Positions 9,435-17,536 of a stretch of 64,000 bases of DNA are shown here, in pieces. The notes under the pieces are model-generated. The model saw nothing but the letters and a program-made list of their open reading frames with translations. It had not been told where the DNA came from and searched no databases. Both the position numbers and the translations under genes were made by a program. Location of the stretch: NCBI RefSeq assembly GCF_011067745.1, contig NZ_JAAMPJ010000007.1, positions 478,601-542,600 on the forward strand, in the 5' to 3' direction. This DNA comes from Lentzea alba. GTDB lineage: Bacteria > Actinomycetota > Actinomycetes > Mycobacteriales > Pseudonocardiaceae. Position 1 is the first letter of the stretch, and each line of letters opens with the position of its first letter.

Positions 9435-9863
9435 TCACGGGCGGTGCTTTTTGGCGCGTCGCCCAGAGCCGAAAAACGAGAATCGTGACCTGGCCGGGCT
9501 CGATGGACCGGAGAGGTTGATCGTACCGACAACACCCAGTTGGACCAGGTTGCCGTGCACGGCGCCGGTGTTGACGTTGCGCGCCCTCTTGGCCTGGGGG
9601 CCGAACAGCACCTCGGGCCAGAGAGCGTCGAGCAGGATGGAGAAAGCGCCACCACCGTCATAGGCGGCCTTGAGGCCGTTCGCCAGTTCCTCCGCGAGGT
9701 GGATCGTGCCGGACTCATTTCCCGCGCGAGCCGCATCCAGCGCATCGCCCAGGCCGGGCACCGCACGGACCGCTTCCTCCAGCTGCGTCAGAGCTGCGGA
9801 ATCCGACTCCTCCACGGGACCGATGAGTGCTGCGGCAACGGACAACATCCACATGTCCACCAT
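9435..9863 (-). CDS. Hypothetical protein with a VQLG amyloid-like motif near its C-terminus
   Basis: About 142 residues, starting at the ATG with a GGGGGG tract nine bases upstream. The N-terminal 80 residues look like a small helical hydrophobic-then-acidic domain (WMLSVAAALIGPVEESD, LEEAVRAVPGLGDALD). Near residue 110 is the stretch NTGAVHGNLVQLGVVGTINL, followed by a basic tail. That stretch resembles the short repeat-like signalling motifs (core V-Q-x-G) found at the ends of actinomycete NLR-associated proteins. The function is unknown and no NLR gene lies beside it. Confidence 0.5.
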   Translation of the reverse strand: MVDMWMLSVAAALIGPVEESDSAALTQLEEAVRAVPGLGDALDAARAGNESGTIHLAEELANGLKAAYDGGGAFSILLDALWPEVLFGPQAKRARNVNTGAVHGNLVQLGVVGTINLSGPSSPARSRFSFFGSGRRAKKHRP

Positions 9864-10040
9864 GGTCAATCCCCCCGAGAAATACTGCGCCGCAGATCGA
9901 ACCGTTCGAGAACACTAACACTCAAATGGTCCAGACAGATGATCCTTCCAGCCTCCAGAGGATGCGCTGGTGGTCGGAGCTGATTCTACGATGCCGACGG
10001 CGCGACTGACCGGATGGCGCCGTGTAGAGCGTGCCGGGAC

Positions 10041-10060
10041 GAACATCCGCACATGCCGCG
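10041..10060 (+). repeat. Intergenic 20-base repeat, copy 1
   Basis: One of four good copies of a GAACGTCCGCACATGCCGC-type element. This copy differs from the commonest form at one base (A for G at the sixth position). It lies about 54 bases upstream of the small gene at 10114. Confidence 0.7.
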
Positions 10061-10113
10061 GAGCGGTCGCCAAGCCCAGCCGGCCACGTGTGCTGGTATG
10101 AACAGCTGTGGAC

Positions 10114-10479
10114 ATGAGGCGGTTCGTCGCGCCGGTGGCAGTGGGTGTTGTCGTCGCGATCGTGTTCGGGGCCTGGGAGTTCACCACGCGGCACTCGGCG
10201 ACTCCCGATGTCGTCGAGGGCTGGGCAATGCCGAACGCGCACGGGACAGCGATCTCGTTGCACGACAGCAACGACACCCGCGCCGGTGACGGCTACATCG
10301 TCACCGGCGCGTCGTGGGCCGGCCGGGACGGCCTGTGGCACGACGGCGCGGATGGGCCCACTTGCATCGGTACCGACACCGCCACGAAGACCCGCGTGCG
10401 GTTGGGCATCGTGGATGTGAAGCCCGGCGAAGAAGGGAACGGCGGGCCACGTGTGGTGTGGCTGCGCTGCCTCTCATAG
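10114..10479 (+). CDS. Hypothetical membrane-anchored or secreted protein
   Basis: 121 residues. One N-terminal hydrophobic segment (FVAPVAVGVVVAIVFGAW) follows a basic start (MRR), which fits a signal anchor or signal peptide. The mature part has two Cys (about residues 83 and 119) and no family I recognise. A GTG six bases upstream (10108) is an alternative start; neither has a clear ribosome site. A copy of the 20-base intergenic repeat lies just upstream, and a degenerate copy just downstream. Confidence 0.55.
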   Translation: MRRFVAPVAVGVVVAIVFGAWEFTTRHSATPDVVEGWAMPNAHGTAISLHDSNDTRAGDGYIVTGASWAGRDGLWHDGADGPTCIGTDTATKTRVRLGIVDVKPGEEGNGGPRVVWLRCLS

Positions 10480-10815
10480 GCCTCACCAGCCGCGCTCGGC
10501 ACAGGCGTCGTTTGCCCACGATCAGCCCCAGAACGTCTGTCTATGCCGATGAGGGCGCGTCCCAAGTTCAAAAGTCACCGCCTGCCACTGCGGTTAGCAG
10601 CCGGTCGTCCAGCAGCCGGCTCCTCGCTTCCGGAGCCACTGCCGAACCGCGAGTGCCGCCGCGCGCACCTTGATGGCGTGTCTTCCGAACAGCACTGGGT
10701 TCGACCCACGACGGAGGTGGGCCGTGGCTCAGTATTGGCGTAGACCTCACGAAGAGGCAGCAGTGCCGGAAGAATTGACACGCCCGACACGACCCGCGCA
10801 CCTGAACTCACACTG
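10480..10815. other. Gene-free stretch between tail-to-tail genes
   Basis: The genes on both sides end here. I see no credible gene, only a degenerate repeat copy at 10531-10550. No convincing terminator hairpin was found by eye. Confidence 0.4.
10531..10550 (+). repeat. Intergenic 20-base repeat, degenerate copy
   Basis: GAACGTCTGTCTATGCCGAT matches the repeat consensus at about 15 of 20 positions and sits in an intergenic gap like the better copies. It may be a decayed copy or a chance match. Confidence 0.35.
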
Positions 10816-11355
10816 CTAGCGGTACCAGGCGCGAACGCCCATCCGTCCCGTGCTGCCGAGGTCGATGTGGATGCTCTGCTGCGGCGACACGGCGATCAAC
10901 GGTTGCTGAACGGCACCCGGAGCGGTCGCCAGTTCGACGTGCTTGGCGACCTGCGGCGGCTCCAGCGACGTGTTCGTGTTCCGCCACACGAACGCGCTGC
11001 TGGCAGTCTCCCCCGGCTGCACGGTGATCGGCTGCGGCGGATCGTTGAAACCGTCGAGAATCGCGATGCCGCCGGTGCCTTCGAGGATCGCGACGTCCAG
11101 CGGCTGCCGCTCCACGTCGAACAGGCTCACCTGCGGATACCCGTTGAGCTGCAACGCTTCCGCACCGCAGTTGGCGACCTCGACGGACATCACGCGCAAC
11201 CCCGACGCCGCCTCGGTGTAGTTCGAGGTGAACCGCACTCCCGCGGCGCAGCCGGGATCCTCCGACGCCTGCACGGCCGGGCCGCTCGCGACCAGACCGG
11301 CTAGAACAGCTGTTGCAGCAAGAACCTTGCCCCCATGTCTCATGCGCCCGAGCAT
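10816..11355 (-). CDS. Secreted DUF4232 protein
   Basis: 179 residues. A signal peptide is clear (HGGKVLAATAVLAGLVASGP, then cleavage near VQASEDPG). The mature domain shows the DUF4232 pattern: an early Cys (PGCAAG), VMSVEVANCG with a second Cys, then LQLNGYPQVSLFD, and a late PGETASSAFVWRN. This domain is common in secreted actinomycete proteins and is thought to be a beta-sandwich; no activity is known. It appears to be a single-gene unit transcribed leftward. Confidence 0.8.
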   Translation of the reverse strand: MLGRMRHGGKVLAATAVLAGLVASGPAVQASEDPGCAAGVRFTSNYTEAASGLRVMSVEVANCGAEALQLNGYPQVSLFDVERQPLDVAILEGTGGIAILDGFNDPPQPITVQPGETASSAFVWRNTNTSLEPPQVAKHVELATAPGAVQQPLIAVSPQQSIHIDLGSTGRMGVRAWYR

Positions 11356-11793
11356 GCCACCGGCTGGGCAGGTCGGTGAGAAACCTTCACAAGATCTCCA
11401 CGATGATGATCGAGTCCATTGTGGAGTGATCGATCAGGCCGGCTGGTATCCGTGTTGGCGGTGGTCGTGGCGACCCCGGCCGCGATGGCGTCGCAGTACC
11501 TCACGCAGGAGTGGCAACGGCGCTGCGTGCGGGCACACCGGTGCGCGTGATGCTGGTGCGCATGACCGAACTGCCGCCAGAACTGGACTCGGCCGTGCGC
11601 TACGACCTGCGCGGCAGGTTCTGGTCCGAGGTCGGGCGCGCACTCTCAAGTAGCCGATGAGCGGGCGCCGAAGCAGGCGGGCACAGAGCAGAGGGAACGA
11701 GCGCGGTTGTCAGCTCGATATCGGTGCTGCGGGTTTCACATCTCCGTGCGAAGCGGCGTGGCGTTCCGCACCCACAGGGCGCACGCTTTGGGC
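11356..11793. other. Gene-free stretch with possible decayed coding DNA
   Basis: No intact gene. From about 11520 to 11660 one forward frame reads smoothly (RAGTPVRVMLVRMTELPP, then RYDLRGRFWSEVGRAL) and ends at TGA 11658-11660. It looks like the tail of a lost gene but I cannot name it. Its last 17 bases recur at 16884-16900. Confidence 0.35.
11644..11660 (+). repeat. 17-base direct repeat, copy 1
   Basis: TCTCAAGTAGCCGATGA occurs here and, identically, at 16884-16900 in the debris right of the IS110 remnant. It may mark a shared element end or duplicated gene tail. Confidence 0.45.
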
Positions 11794-12156
11794 ATGACCA
11801 CGCTTGGTGAGAGGTTCGCGAAGGCGCTCGCGGCCAAAGACGAGGCCGGGGTCCGCGCCGTCACTACGCCGGACCTGGACTTCCGTGCGATGACACCGCA
11901 CCGGTTCTGGGAGGCACACAGCCACGATGACCTGCTTGAGGTCCTGTTCGCCAACTGGCTGGAGCCGAGCGACGAGGTGGTGGCACTGGTGTCCACTTCA
12001 ACCGGTGAGGTGTCGGCGCGCCAGCACGTCGCGTACCGCCTGCACCTGCGCAACGCGGACGGTGACTCATTGATGGAACAACAGATGTACTACGACGTGG
12101 CCGGCGGCCGGATCAGCTGGGCGCGTGTGATGTGCTCGGGGTTCGTGCGCGTCTAA
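11794..12156 (+). CDS. NTF2/SnoaL-like small protein
   Basis: 120 residues from the ATG at 11794. The pattern fits the cone-shaped NTF2-like fold: helix LGERFAKALAAKDEAGV, the TTPDLDFRAMTPHRFWEA loop, a helix DDLLEVLFANWL, then four strands (VVALVSTSTG, RQHVAYRLHLRN, MEQQMYYDV, RISWARVMCSG). Members are small enzymes, ligand binders or polyketide cyclases; no catalytic residue set can be assigned here. Single gene with no obvious partners. Confidence 0.6.
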   Translation: MTTLGERFAKALAAKDEAGVRAVTTPDLDFRAMTPHRFWEAHSHDDLLEVLFANWLEPSDEVVALVSTSTGEVSARQHVAYRLHLRNADGDSLMEQQMYYDVAGGRISWARVMCSGFVRV

Positions 12157-12202
12157 CTCCTATGGCGTGCGCCCAGGCGTTCGGTGCCTGACCGCAAGTG
12201 CC

Positions 12203-12249
12203 GGTGCTGGGGCTGGTGCTGGTGCTGGTGCTGGTGCTGGTGCTGGTGG
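12203..12249 (+). repeat. GGTGCT hexamer microsatellite
   Basis: About seven to eight tandem copies of GGTGCT (one early copy reads GGGGCT). It sits in the gap between the NTF2-like gene and a leftward small gene. Such a tract could change length by slippage, but it is not inside a supported gene. Confidence 0.85.
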
Positions 12250-12282
12250 CGCACAGGACCAGAACTGCACTCGCTGCGGGCC

Positions 12283-12302
12283 GAACGTCCGCACATGCCG
12301 CG
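12283..12302 (+). repeat. Intergenic 20-base repeat, copy 2
   Basis: GAACGTCCGCACATGCCGCG, the consensus form of the element also seen at 10041, 20357 and 20871. It lies 39 bases beyond the stop codon of the leftward gene ending at 12341. Confidence 0.75.
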
Positions 12303-12340
12303 ATGGTCGGTGTGCCTTGGGTCCGTCACCTCGAACTGGC

Positions 12341-12574
12341 TCAGGCTCGGTTCTCTTTGGTGAGGTCGTCGATGACCCATCGCAGGGCGCTTGCCGCGTT
12401 CGAGTGCCGCAGGCACCTCGGGTTCTGGCCCGACCTGAGCTCGCACTGCTCCCGCATCCGCCGGAACTCGTCGATCATCTCGCGTAACCGCTCCGTGTCC
12501 GTCAAGGCGCCAAGCCTGACCGAGGCGTTGTCCGCTTCCACCGCGTCCAGCAGGACCGTCAACCGCTCCGCCAT
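12341..12574 (-). CDS. Small helical hypothetical protein
   Basis: 77 residues, mostly charged helix (MAERLTVLLDAVEADNASV, then TDTERLREMIDEFRRMREQ). Amphipathic spacing and normal codon use suggest a real coding region, but no domain is recognised. It has no operon partner and could be a small regulatory or antitoxin-like protein; that is a guess. Confidence 0.4.
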   Translation of the reverse strand: MAERLTVLLDAVEADNASVRLGALTDTERLREMIDEFRRMREQCELRSGQNPRCLRHSNAASALRWVIDDLTKENRA

Positions 12575-12882
12575 CGACCAGGGCCCGACGACCTCAGCAG
12601 CGAGGTCCCCTCAGGACGGACGTCGACCAGCCGGCATCCCACCATGATCAACACGCCCTGTGTCGAGATCAAGACGCCACGCCGCACAACAAGCCCAGGC
12701 CAGACTCACCCGTGAATGGACAAGCCGTTGTGGGGACGAATATTCCGAAAGGAACGCTGTATTGAACATTTGTGACGCGGCTCAAAGGAGTGCCCTTTCG
12801 GCCTAGCGCGAACGTCTTCTGCCGCAAGGAAAGGCGGGTAGACTCGTGCGGTCTACGGACGCAGACATGACACGGGGGGGAA
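12575..12882. other. Gene-free stretch upstream of a hypothetical gene
   Basis: It should hold the promoter for the gene at 12883. A TAGACT hexamer at 12839-12844 is a possible -10 box, but no good -35 lies at the right distance. Nothing else is seen. Confidence 0.3.
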
Positions 12883-13719
12883 ATGCTGGAGAGTAGTGCA
12901 GCCCAACCACGTGGCTTGGTCGTCGAGCGGCTCAATATCGTGGGAGAAGACCACGAGGAGAGCCGCGACCGCAGGATCCTCGAACGGCAGTTCAGCGCGG
13001 CGACGACGCTGAGTGCGAATTACTGGCAGGAGGCCGAATTCCTCGATCTGAACCAGGCTGTCGGTAGCCGGAAGCCTCGCAGCGGACCTGCCAGGAGCGC
13101 AGGCGCCGACCTGATGGAGTTCCGCGCCGTGCACGGTGCCGCACTGCTGCTCGGTGCGTACGAGAAGATGACGAAGAAGGCGCAGGAGGTGGTGGCGAAC
13201 CCGACCGGCGCGGCGGTCCAAGGCTTCATCGACGTGCAGATCCCGGCGTTTGTCGCGATCCGGGACAACATCAACCGCCGGTGGCGGCCGTCCGAGACCG
13301 ATGCCGTCAACCAGGCCGTGCAGGCGGTGTACGACACCGCCCAGCGGGTGTGCCAGTCGTATCTCAACGGTATCAACGGCGCCACAGCCGACAAGAAGCT
13401 CGCCAACACGAAGATCCTGGCTGACAACGCCACCATTCTCCGTTCCCTCGTGCCCCCGATGGCGAAGGTGGTCGGCTTTCCCGAGCCGCCTGACAACGAC
13501 GCGGCCGTGCTGGCGAAGAACATGCGTGAGGAGCGCTCCAAGTTCATGGGGCTGGCCGCGGGCTTGTCGAAGGAAACCGGCGTCTGGAAAGTCGGCGAGC
13601 TGCACATCGTCGATCTGCTCAGCGGCGCGGTGAAGATCGATACGAGCCGGATCAACATTGTCACCCAGGACACCTTCAACGCAGAATTGAAGGCCTGGCA
13701 GGCTCGACTGACAAAATGA
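12883..13719 (+). CDS. Hypothetical protein, mostly helical
   Basis: 278 residues, with a strong GGGGGG ribosome site just upstream of the ATG. No signal peptide or membrane helix. After a charged N-terminal 35 residues the protein is predicted to be mainly helical, with a basic ARSAGADLMEFRAVHGAALLLGAYE-like region and long Lys/Ala-rich helices, ending in a short strand-rich tail (KVGELHIVDLLSGAVKIDT). I do not recognise the family. It stands alone, and codon use is normal for a high-GC genome although local GC is lower than in neighbours. Confidence 0.6.
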   Translation: MLESSAAQPRGLVVERLNIVGEDHEESRDRRILERQFSAATTLSANYWQEAEFLDLNQAVGSRKPRSGPARSAGADLMEFRAVHGAALLLGAYEKMTKKAQEVVANPTGAAVQGFIDVQIPAFVAIRDNINRRWRPSETDAVNQAVQAVYDTAQRVCQSYLNGINGATADKKLANTKILADNATILRSLVPPMAKVVGFPEPPDNDAAVLAKNMREERSKFMGLAAGLSKETGVWKVGELHIVDLLSGAVKIDTSRINIVTQDTFNAELKAWQARLTK

Positions 13720-13784
13720 TGACGATCTGCGGAGTGCGAAGCAAGTGAGAGCAAACATTCGCGATGCACGGTTCTGAACTGGGT

Positions 13785-13991
13785 TCAACAGCTCTGGGCG
13801 GCGACGTCCAGCTCGATTGCTCGGCTCGGGTTGCGGCGCCGGTCGGTAGCGCGACGCGAACGGCTTCCTCGGTGTCCTGAGCGAACGCCCCATTCCACCA
13901 GCGCACAACCTGCTTCGGTGGTGTAGCCGTGGCCCGTTCCCAGAACCGCGATCCACATCACGATCCCCTCGGGTGGTTCGACATTCAGTCT
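13785..13991 (-). pseudogene. Decayed GNAT acetyltransferase fragment
   Basis: On the reverse strand the stretch WIAVLGTGHGYTTEAGCALVEW matches the acetyl-CoA-binding core of GNAT enzymes (G-x-G-Y-x-T-E-A followed by a helix ending in EW). A neighbouring frame then continues plausibly (AFAQDTEEAVRVALPT), and the first frame resumes with NPSRAIELD where GNATs have N-x-x-S. This implies at least two frameshifts and loss of the N-terminal half. It fills part of the gap between 13720 and 14212. Confidence 0.45.
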
Positions 13992-14212
13992 TGATGTGTC
14001 AACCACATTCCGAGCCCATCCCTGCTGATCGCGCCGCCGAGCACGGTCTGCAATCGATCGTCCACGGTGCGCTGTCTCCGTTCCGACCGTCGTCGCCCGA
14101 TGAGGTGAACGCTGACTGCGGAGTGTCAGCAGCTCCGCCCAGCCGCCGCTAACCCTGGTGTACCGGCACTCCACCGATGGAGCGCAAGCGATCTACAGCA
14201 CCGGGAGACGTC

Positions 14213-14875
14213 ATGACCGCACGACACTCTGTCGACACCCGCACCACGAAGCGGCGCCGCGCCTGGCGGCCGTTGGCGATGGCCACCACCGGCGGGGCGG
14301 TGCTCGTCATGATGGGCGTCGGGGTCTGGGCCTCGCTGTCCGCCACCGTGTCCAACGTCGACCCTCAGCAAGTGAGCACGGGCACCCTCAAGCTCACCAT
14401 GACGCCCAACGGCGCCGGGTTCAGCCAGTCGATCAGCAATCTCGCGCCCGGCGACGTGACCAACCGCTACGTCGACGTGGCCAACACCGGCACGCTGGAC
14501 GGCCAGGCGCTGACCCTCGCGGTGACTGGCACCGGCAGCACGGCACTGATCACAGACGCCATTCGCGGTCTTGCGGTGACCGTGACCGAGTGCGTCGACG
14601 GTACCTGGACCTCGACCACCGGCGTCTGCTCCGGCACGGCCTCGGCACTGGTGTCCAACAAGCCGGTGTCCGCCTTCGGCACCGCGACGTCGCTGGTGTC
14701 GGGCGCGATCAATGCCGGCGAGGCGCGCAAACTCCAGGTCAGTGTCAAGCTCCCCAACCAGGACGAGACCACGGTCAACGGCGTCCAGCCTGCGAACACC
14801 ATCCAAGGCCTGAGCACCCAGCTCACCTTCGCCTTCGCCGAAACCCAGCGCGCGGCTGTCACCAGCAACTCGTGA
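14213..14875 (+). CDS. SipW-dependent-type exported protein (TasA/camelysin-like), first of cassette
   Basis: About 220 residues. I chose ATG 14213 because a GGGAG site lies six bases upstream; an ATG 36 bases earlier has none. The N-terminus is basic (TTKRRRAW) with a hydrophobic segment ending GVGVWASLSATVSN, the layout of signal peptides cut by SipW-type peptidases. The mature part is strand- and Thr/Ser-rich, with repeated VANTGTLDGQ and VTVTECVDGTW elements and one Cys pair, like camelysin/TasA-type surface proteins. The signal peptidase gene at 15503 is two genes downstream in the same orientation, so this is probably one of its substrates. Confidence 0.7.
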   Translation: MTARHSVDTRTTKRRRAWRPLAMATTGGAVLVMMGVGVWASLSATVSNVDPQQVSTGTLKLTMTPNGAGFSQSISNLAPGDVTNRYVDVANTGTLDGQALTLAVTGTGSTALITDAIRGLAVTVTECVDGTWTSTTGVCSGTASALVSNKPVSAFGTATSLVSGAINAGEARKLQVSVKLPNQDETTVNGVQPANTIQGLSTQLTFAFAETQRAAVTSNS

Positions 14876-14933
14876 TCCGTTGGATGGCGAGCACCCGCGC
14901 CACGCGATTGACACATCGTCCTGGAGATGACCA

Positions 14934-15494
14934 GTGGGCAGGTTCACGACCACGACGCGGCGGGCCCTGGCGCCCGCCGCGACCGTCGCCCTGGTGACGG
15001 CTGCGGTCGTGGCGGTGTTGCCGGCGGGGATCGCAGCCTCGGCGATCGCGGCGACCGGCAGCACGACGACCACCGCCGCGAGCGGAAGCTGGGCCGCGGT
15101 ACTCGTCGACTCCGCCGGAACGGACTCGCTGGGCCAACCGATCTCCATGAGTTGGACCCTTTTCGGGTCGCCGGTCTACGTCTCCGTCCGCAACAACGGC
15201 TCACTGTCGCTGAGCGGCCAGACCTACACCCTCACCCGTTCGGGAGGTCTGGGCTCGTTCACCGCCACCGCCTGTATCGGCGCGACGTGGAACGCCAACG
15301 GCACCTGCTCCACCTCGAACACGCGCGTTCTCGACACCACTGCTTCGGGATCGACAGCCGTTTCCCTGGCGCTGGCCACCAACGAGTCTGTGTCGATCAA
15401 GGTGTCCGCGGGTGTCGCGGCCCTCACCACCGTGAACCTGTCAGTCGGCGTCGCGAGGTCGCAGGCCAGGATCCCGACGACCACGAATAACTGA
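14934..15494 (+). CDS. Second exported surface protein of the SipW cassette
   Basis: 186 residues from GTG 14934, with GGAG eight bases upstream. The N-terminal signal segment (ALAPAATVALVTAAVVAVLP) ends near AIAATGS. The mature part is rich in Ser, Thr and Gly and predicted all-beta (VYVSVRNNGSLSLSGQTYTL, ATACIGATWNANGTC with two Cys). Its pattern of a Cys pair around GATWNANGTCS matches the one in the preceding gene (TECVDGTW then GVCSGT), so the two look like distant paralogues. It sits between that gene and the signal peptidase gene, eight bases before the latter. Confidence 0.7.
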   Translation: MGRFTTTTRRALAPAATVALVTAAVVAVLPAGIAASAIAATGSTTTTAASGSWAAVLVDSAGTDSLGQPISMSWTLFGSPVYVSVRNNGSLSLSGQTYTLTRSGGLGSFTATACIGATWNANGTCSTSNTRVLDTTASGSTAVSLALATNESVSIKVSAGVAALTTVNLSVGVARSQARIPTTTNN

Positions 15495-15502
15495 GGTGCA
15501 CC

Positions 15503-16108
15503 GTGACTACAGCTACTCCAACCCTGGCGGTGCACACCGCGCCATGTGACCGGCTTCGCCGGCGGTTCGGCGTGCGGCGAGTGCTGACCGGGACACTCAT
15601 CGCGCTGACCACGCTCGTGGCCGCTGCGGCTGCTGTGGCGGCGGTGATGCTGCAGATCGCGTTTCTCCCGGTGCTCTCGCCCAGCATGTCCCCGATGTTC
15701 GAGGCGGGTGACCTGGCTATCACCAGAATGGTGGCGGTGAGTGAGATCCAGGTCGGGGACGTGGTGGTGCTACCCAGACCAGACGCCCCTGGACAACGTT
15801 ACGTGCACCGAATCGTCGAGTTGACCAGGCAGCCGGACGGCCCCGTGGTACGCACCAAGGGCGACAACAACGACACCATCGACCCGTACCTGCTCCGGAT
15901 CACATCATCGTCCGTTCCGCTGGTCGTCGGGAGCGTTCCCGACCTGGGCAGGTTCGCGCTTGCCAGCCAGCACATCTGGCCGCGGATCGGGCTGATCCTG
16001 CTCGTCGGCACGTGCACGCTGCTGGGGGCCAAACGGCTCATCTACCAATCCGGGCCGTCAACGCGCGAGTGCGACACCGAAGACCGTGAACGTACCGATG
16101 TGGTGTGA
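15503..16108 (+). CDS. SipW-type signal peptidase I
   Basis: About 201 residues. A membrane segment (LIALTTLVAAAAAVAAVML) is followed by LSPSMSP with the nucleophile Ser, the GDLAI and VGDVVVL strands, YVHRIVE, and KGDNN, then a second membrane segment near the C-terminus (IGLILLVGTCTLL). His in YVHRIV replaces the Lys of ordinary bacterial signal peptidases, which is the mark of the archaeal/ER-type SipW group. It cleaves precursor proteins at the outer face of the membrane. The GTG start has a GAGG site upstream. The two upstream exported proteins are its likely substrates, forming a surface-fibre-like cassette. Confidence 0.85.
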   Translation: MTTATPTLAVHTAPCDRLRRRFGVRRVLTGTLIALTTLVAAAAAVAAVMLQIAFLPVLSPSMSPMFEAGDLAITRMVAVSEIQVGDVVVLPRPDAPGQRYVHRIVELTRQPDGPVVRTKGDNNDTIDPYLLRITSSSVPLVVGSVPDLGRFALASQHIWPRIGLILLVGTCTLLGAKRLIYQSGPSTRECDTEDRERTDVV

Positions 16109-16157
16109 ACGGGTCCTGCCTCCGACGCAGGGCCGCGCCGGCGGGCGTCTGTAGCCA

Positions 16158-16675
16158 TCACAATTGGTGACTGAGGAATCTGTTCGCCTCGCGCAAGAGG
16201 TTCCTCTGGAAGCAGCTGCGCGGACCGGTATGCGTGGCGGTCTGCGTTCGCGCGCGACCGAGCTCGTCACGACGGTCGACCAGCATGCCCATCACGACCA
16301 GCTCGGGGTCGGCCTGGAGGCGGACCAGGTTCGGGGTCCGCAGCGCGACCAGAGCTACTGAGTGCGCGTCGACCGGGTCGGTCTTACGGCCGTTGCCGGT
16401 CCCGAACACCCGCACCTGCGCCGACAGCTTCGCCGGCACGTCCAGGACGGCCTCGCCGTCGTGGATCAGCCGGTAGGCGATATGGCGGCCGACGCCGTTG
16501 CAGCCCTCGACCGCCCACACCCGCTCACTGAACCGGCGCCCGGTTGCCAGCATCTCGGCATATCCGATCTGGTCTGTGCCGAACTCTCCGGCCGTGATCA
16601 TGTTGCCCAGCTCGTTGATCACCTCGATTGTGGCCGACCGTTTGTGCGGATCCATTCCGATGATCACGGGCACCC
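16158..16675 (-). mobile_element. IS110-family transposase remnant (N-terminal DEDD domain)
   Basis: The reverse strand encodes the N-terminal domain of an IS110-type transposase: VIIGMDPHKRSATIEVIN with the first catalytic Asp, VWAVEGCNG with the Glu, and GRKTDPVDAHSVALVALR with the later Asp residues. The match stops after RDELGRARTQT, and what follows is a short unrelated tail, so the C-terminal half with the conserved Ser is missing. It is not a working element. The open frame continues upstream to 17000, but that part is not transposase-like. Confidence 0.85.
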
Positions 16676-16883
16676 GTTCTCCTTGCCTCGACACGGATAT
16701 CAGCAAGGAAGGCACCGCTACTTCGAGCAGAACAGACCCCTTTTCAGCCACTCCTCGCGCGGTGCTCGGCGAGACGCATGCCATGAGAGAGCCACGCCAA
16801 TGACACCGGCGGGCAGCCGCTGTGAGCGAGCGACTCGCCGAGCACCTGGACCAGAGTCTGGCCGGACCCGGTCCTGCCGCCAG

Positions 16884-16900
16884 TCTCAAGTAGCCGATGA
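16884..16900 (+). repeat. 17-base direct repeat, copy 2
   Basis: Identical to 11644-11660. It lies in the 274-base stretch between the IS110 remnant and the glgX remnant, where no gene is seen. Confidence 0.45.
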
Positions 16901-16949
16901 CAGGTTGGAAGGTCGGAGCCATCCCCTTGCTTTGCGCTGGTGAGCCCAA

Positions 16950-17352
16950 GTGCGCCGCCTCGTCGCGAGCGATCTCCGCTACTGGGTCACCGACTCGCAC
17001 GTTAACGGGTTCCGGTTCGACCTCGTCGCCGCCCTCACGCGTCAGCGGATCTCGGTCGACCGGGTGGCAGTGACGACGACCGTTCCTGGAACTGCGGAGC
17101 CGAAGGGGCGACCGCAGACCCCGACGAGTCCGGCACGCCGTTCACCGACGGCACGTTCCTGTTGCTGCACAACAGCGCTTGCTGCTCAACAGCGGCTGGA
17201 GACCTGAGAAGTTCGTTCTGCCGGAGCCCCGCCGGGGTACGGGCTGGGTGCCTGTTCTCGACATGGACGAGGCGCCCGGAGAACCCCGGCGGTTGGTTCG
17301 ACCTGCCTCATCGGCTCCCCGGAGTCTCCTGGTGCTGCACCGCACCGGATGA
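16950..17352 (+). pseudogene. glgX: Decayed glycogen debranching enzyme gene (glgX)
   Basis: Three separated pieces of a GlgX-type debranching enzyme occur in order. First, LRYWVTDSHVNGFRFDL (from 16950), with the FRFDLA-like motif that carries the catalytic Asp. Second, DDRSWNCGAEG (from 17072), the family's HSWNCGWEG block. Third, after a frameshift, the C-terminal region FTDGTFLLLHN, then EKFVLPEP and PASSAPRSLLVLHRTG with a stop at 17350-17352. Hundreds of residues between these blocks are deleted. The gene is dead; it lies beside the IS110 remnant. Confidence 0.75.
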
Positions 17353-17391
17353 CGTCGTCACCCTTTTCGGTGTCGTCACCCAGGTCAACGT

Positions 17392-17408
17392 CAGTGCACT
17401 GTGCACTG
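17392..17408. promoter_or_regulatory. Perfect 8-1-8 palindrome, candidate operator
   Basis: CAGTGCAC T GTGCACTG is a perfect palindrome in the gap between the glgX remnant and the 77-residue gene, about 130 bases before its start codon. It has the size of a dimeric repressor site. No regulator gene is adjacent. Confidence 0.5.
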
Positions 17409-17536
17409 TCCGAAGTGTCTTCCCGGATGTGGTTGCCGAAAGGGTGATCCGCGCTTCGGGTCGTATCAACACACCAGTCGCAGCTCTCCATCTACCAAGC
17501 GCGTGAACATCACGCGCCAGCAGAGTGGAGGTATTC

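Noticed and set aside
9327..9488. Small forward frame with FEDQHELRYLGLIGW
   Set aside because: It looks partly coding but has a poorly spaced ribosome site, is only 53 codons, and overlaps the better-supported reverse gene; possibly a remnant.
16676..17000. Upstream extension of the IS110 frame
   Set aside because: The frame is open but the translation is not transposase-like; treated as fused debris.
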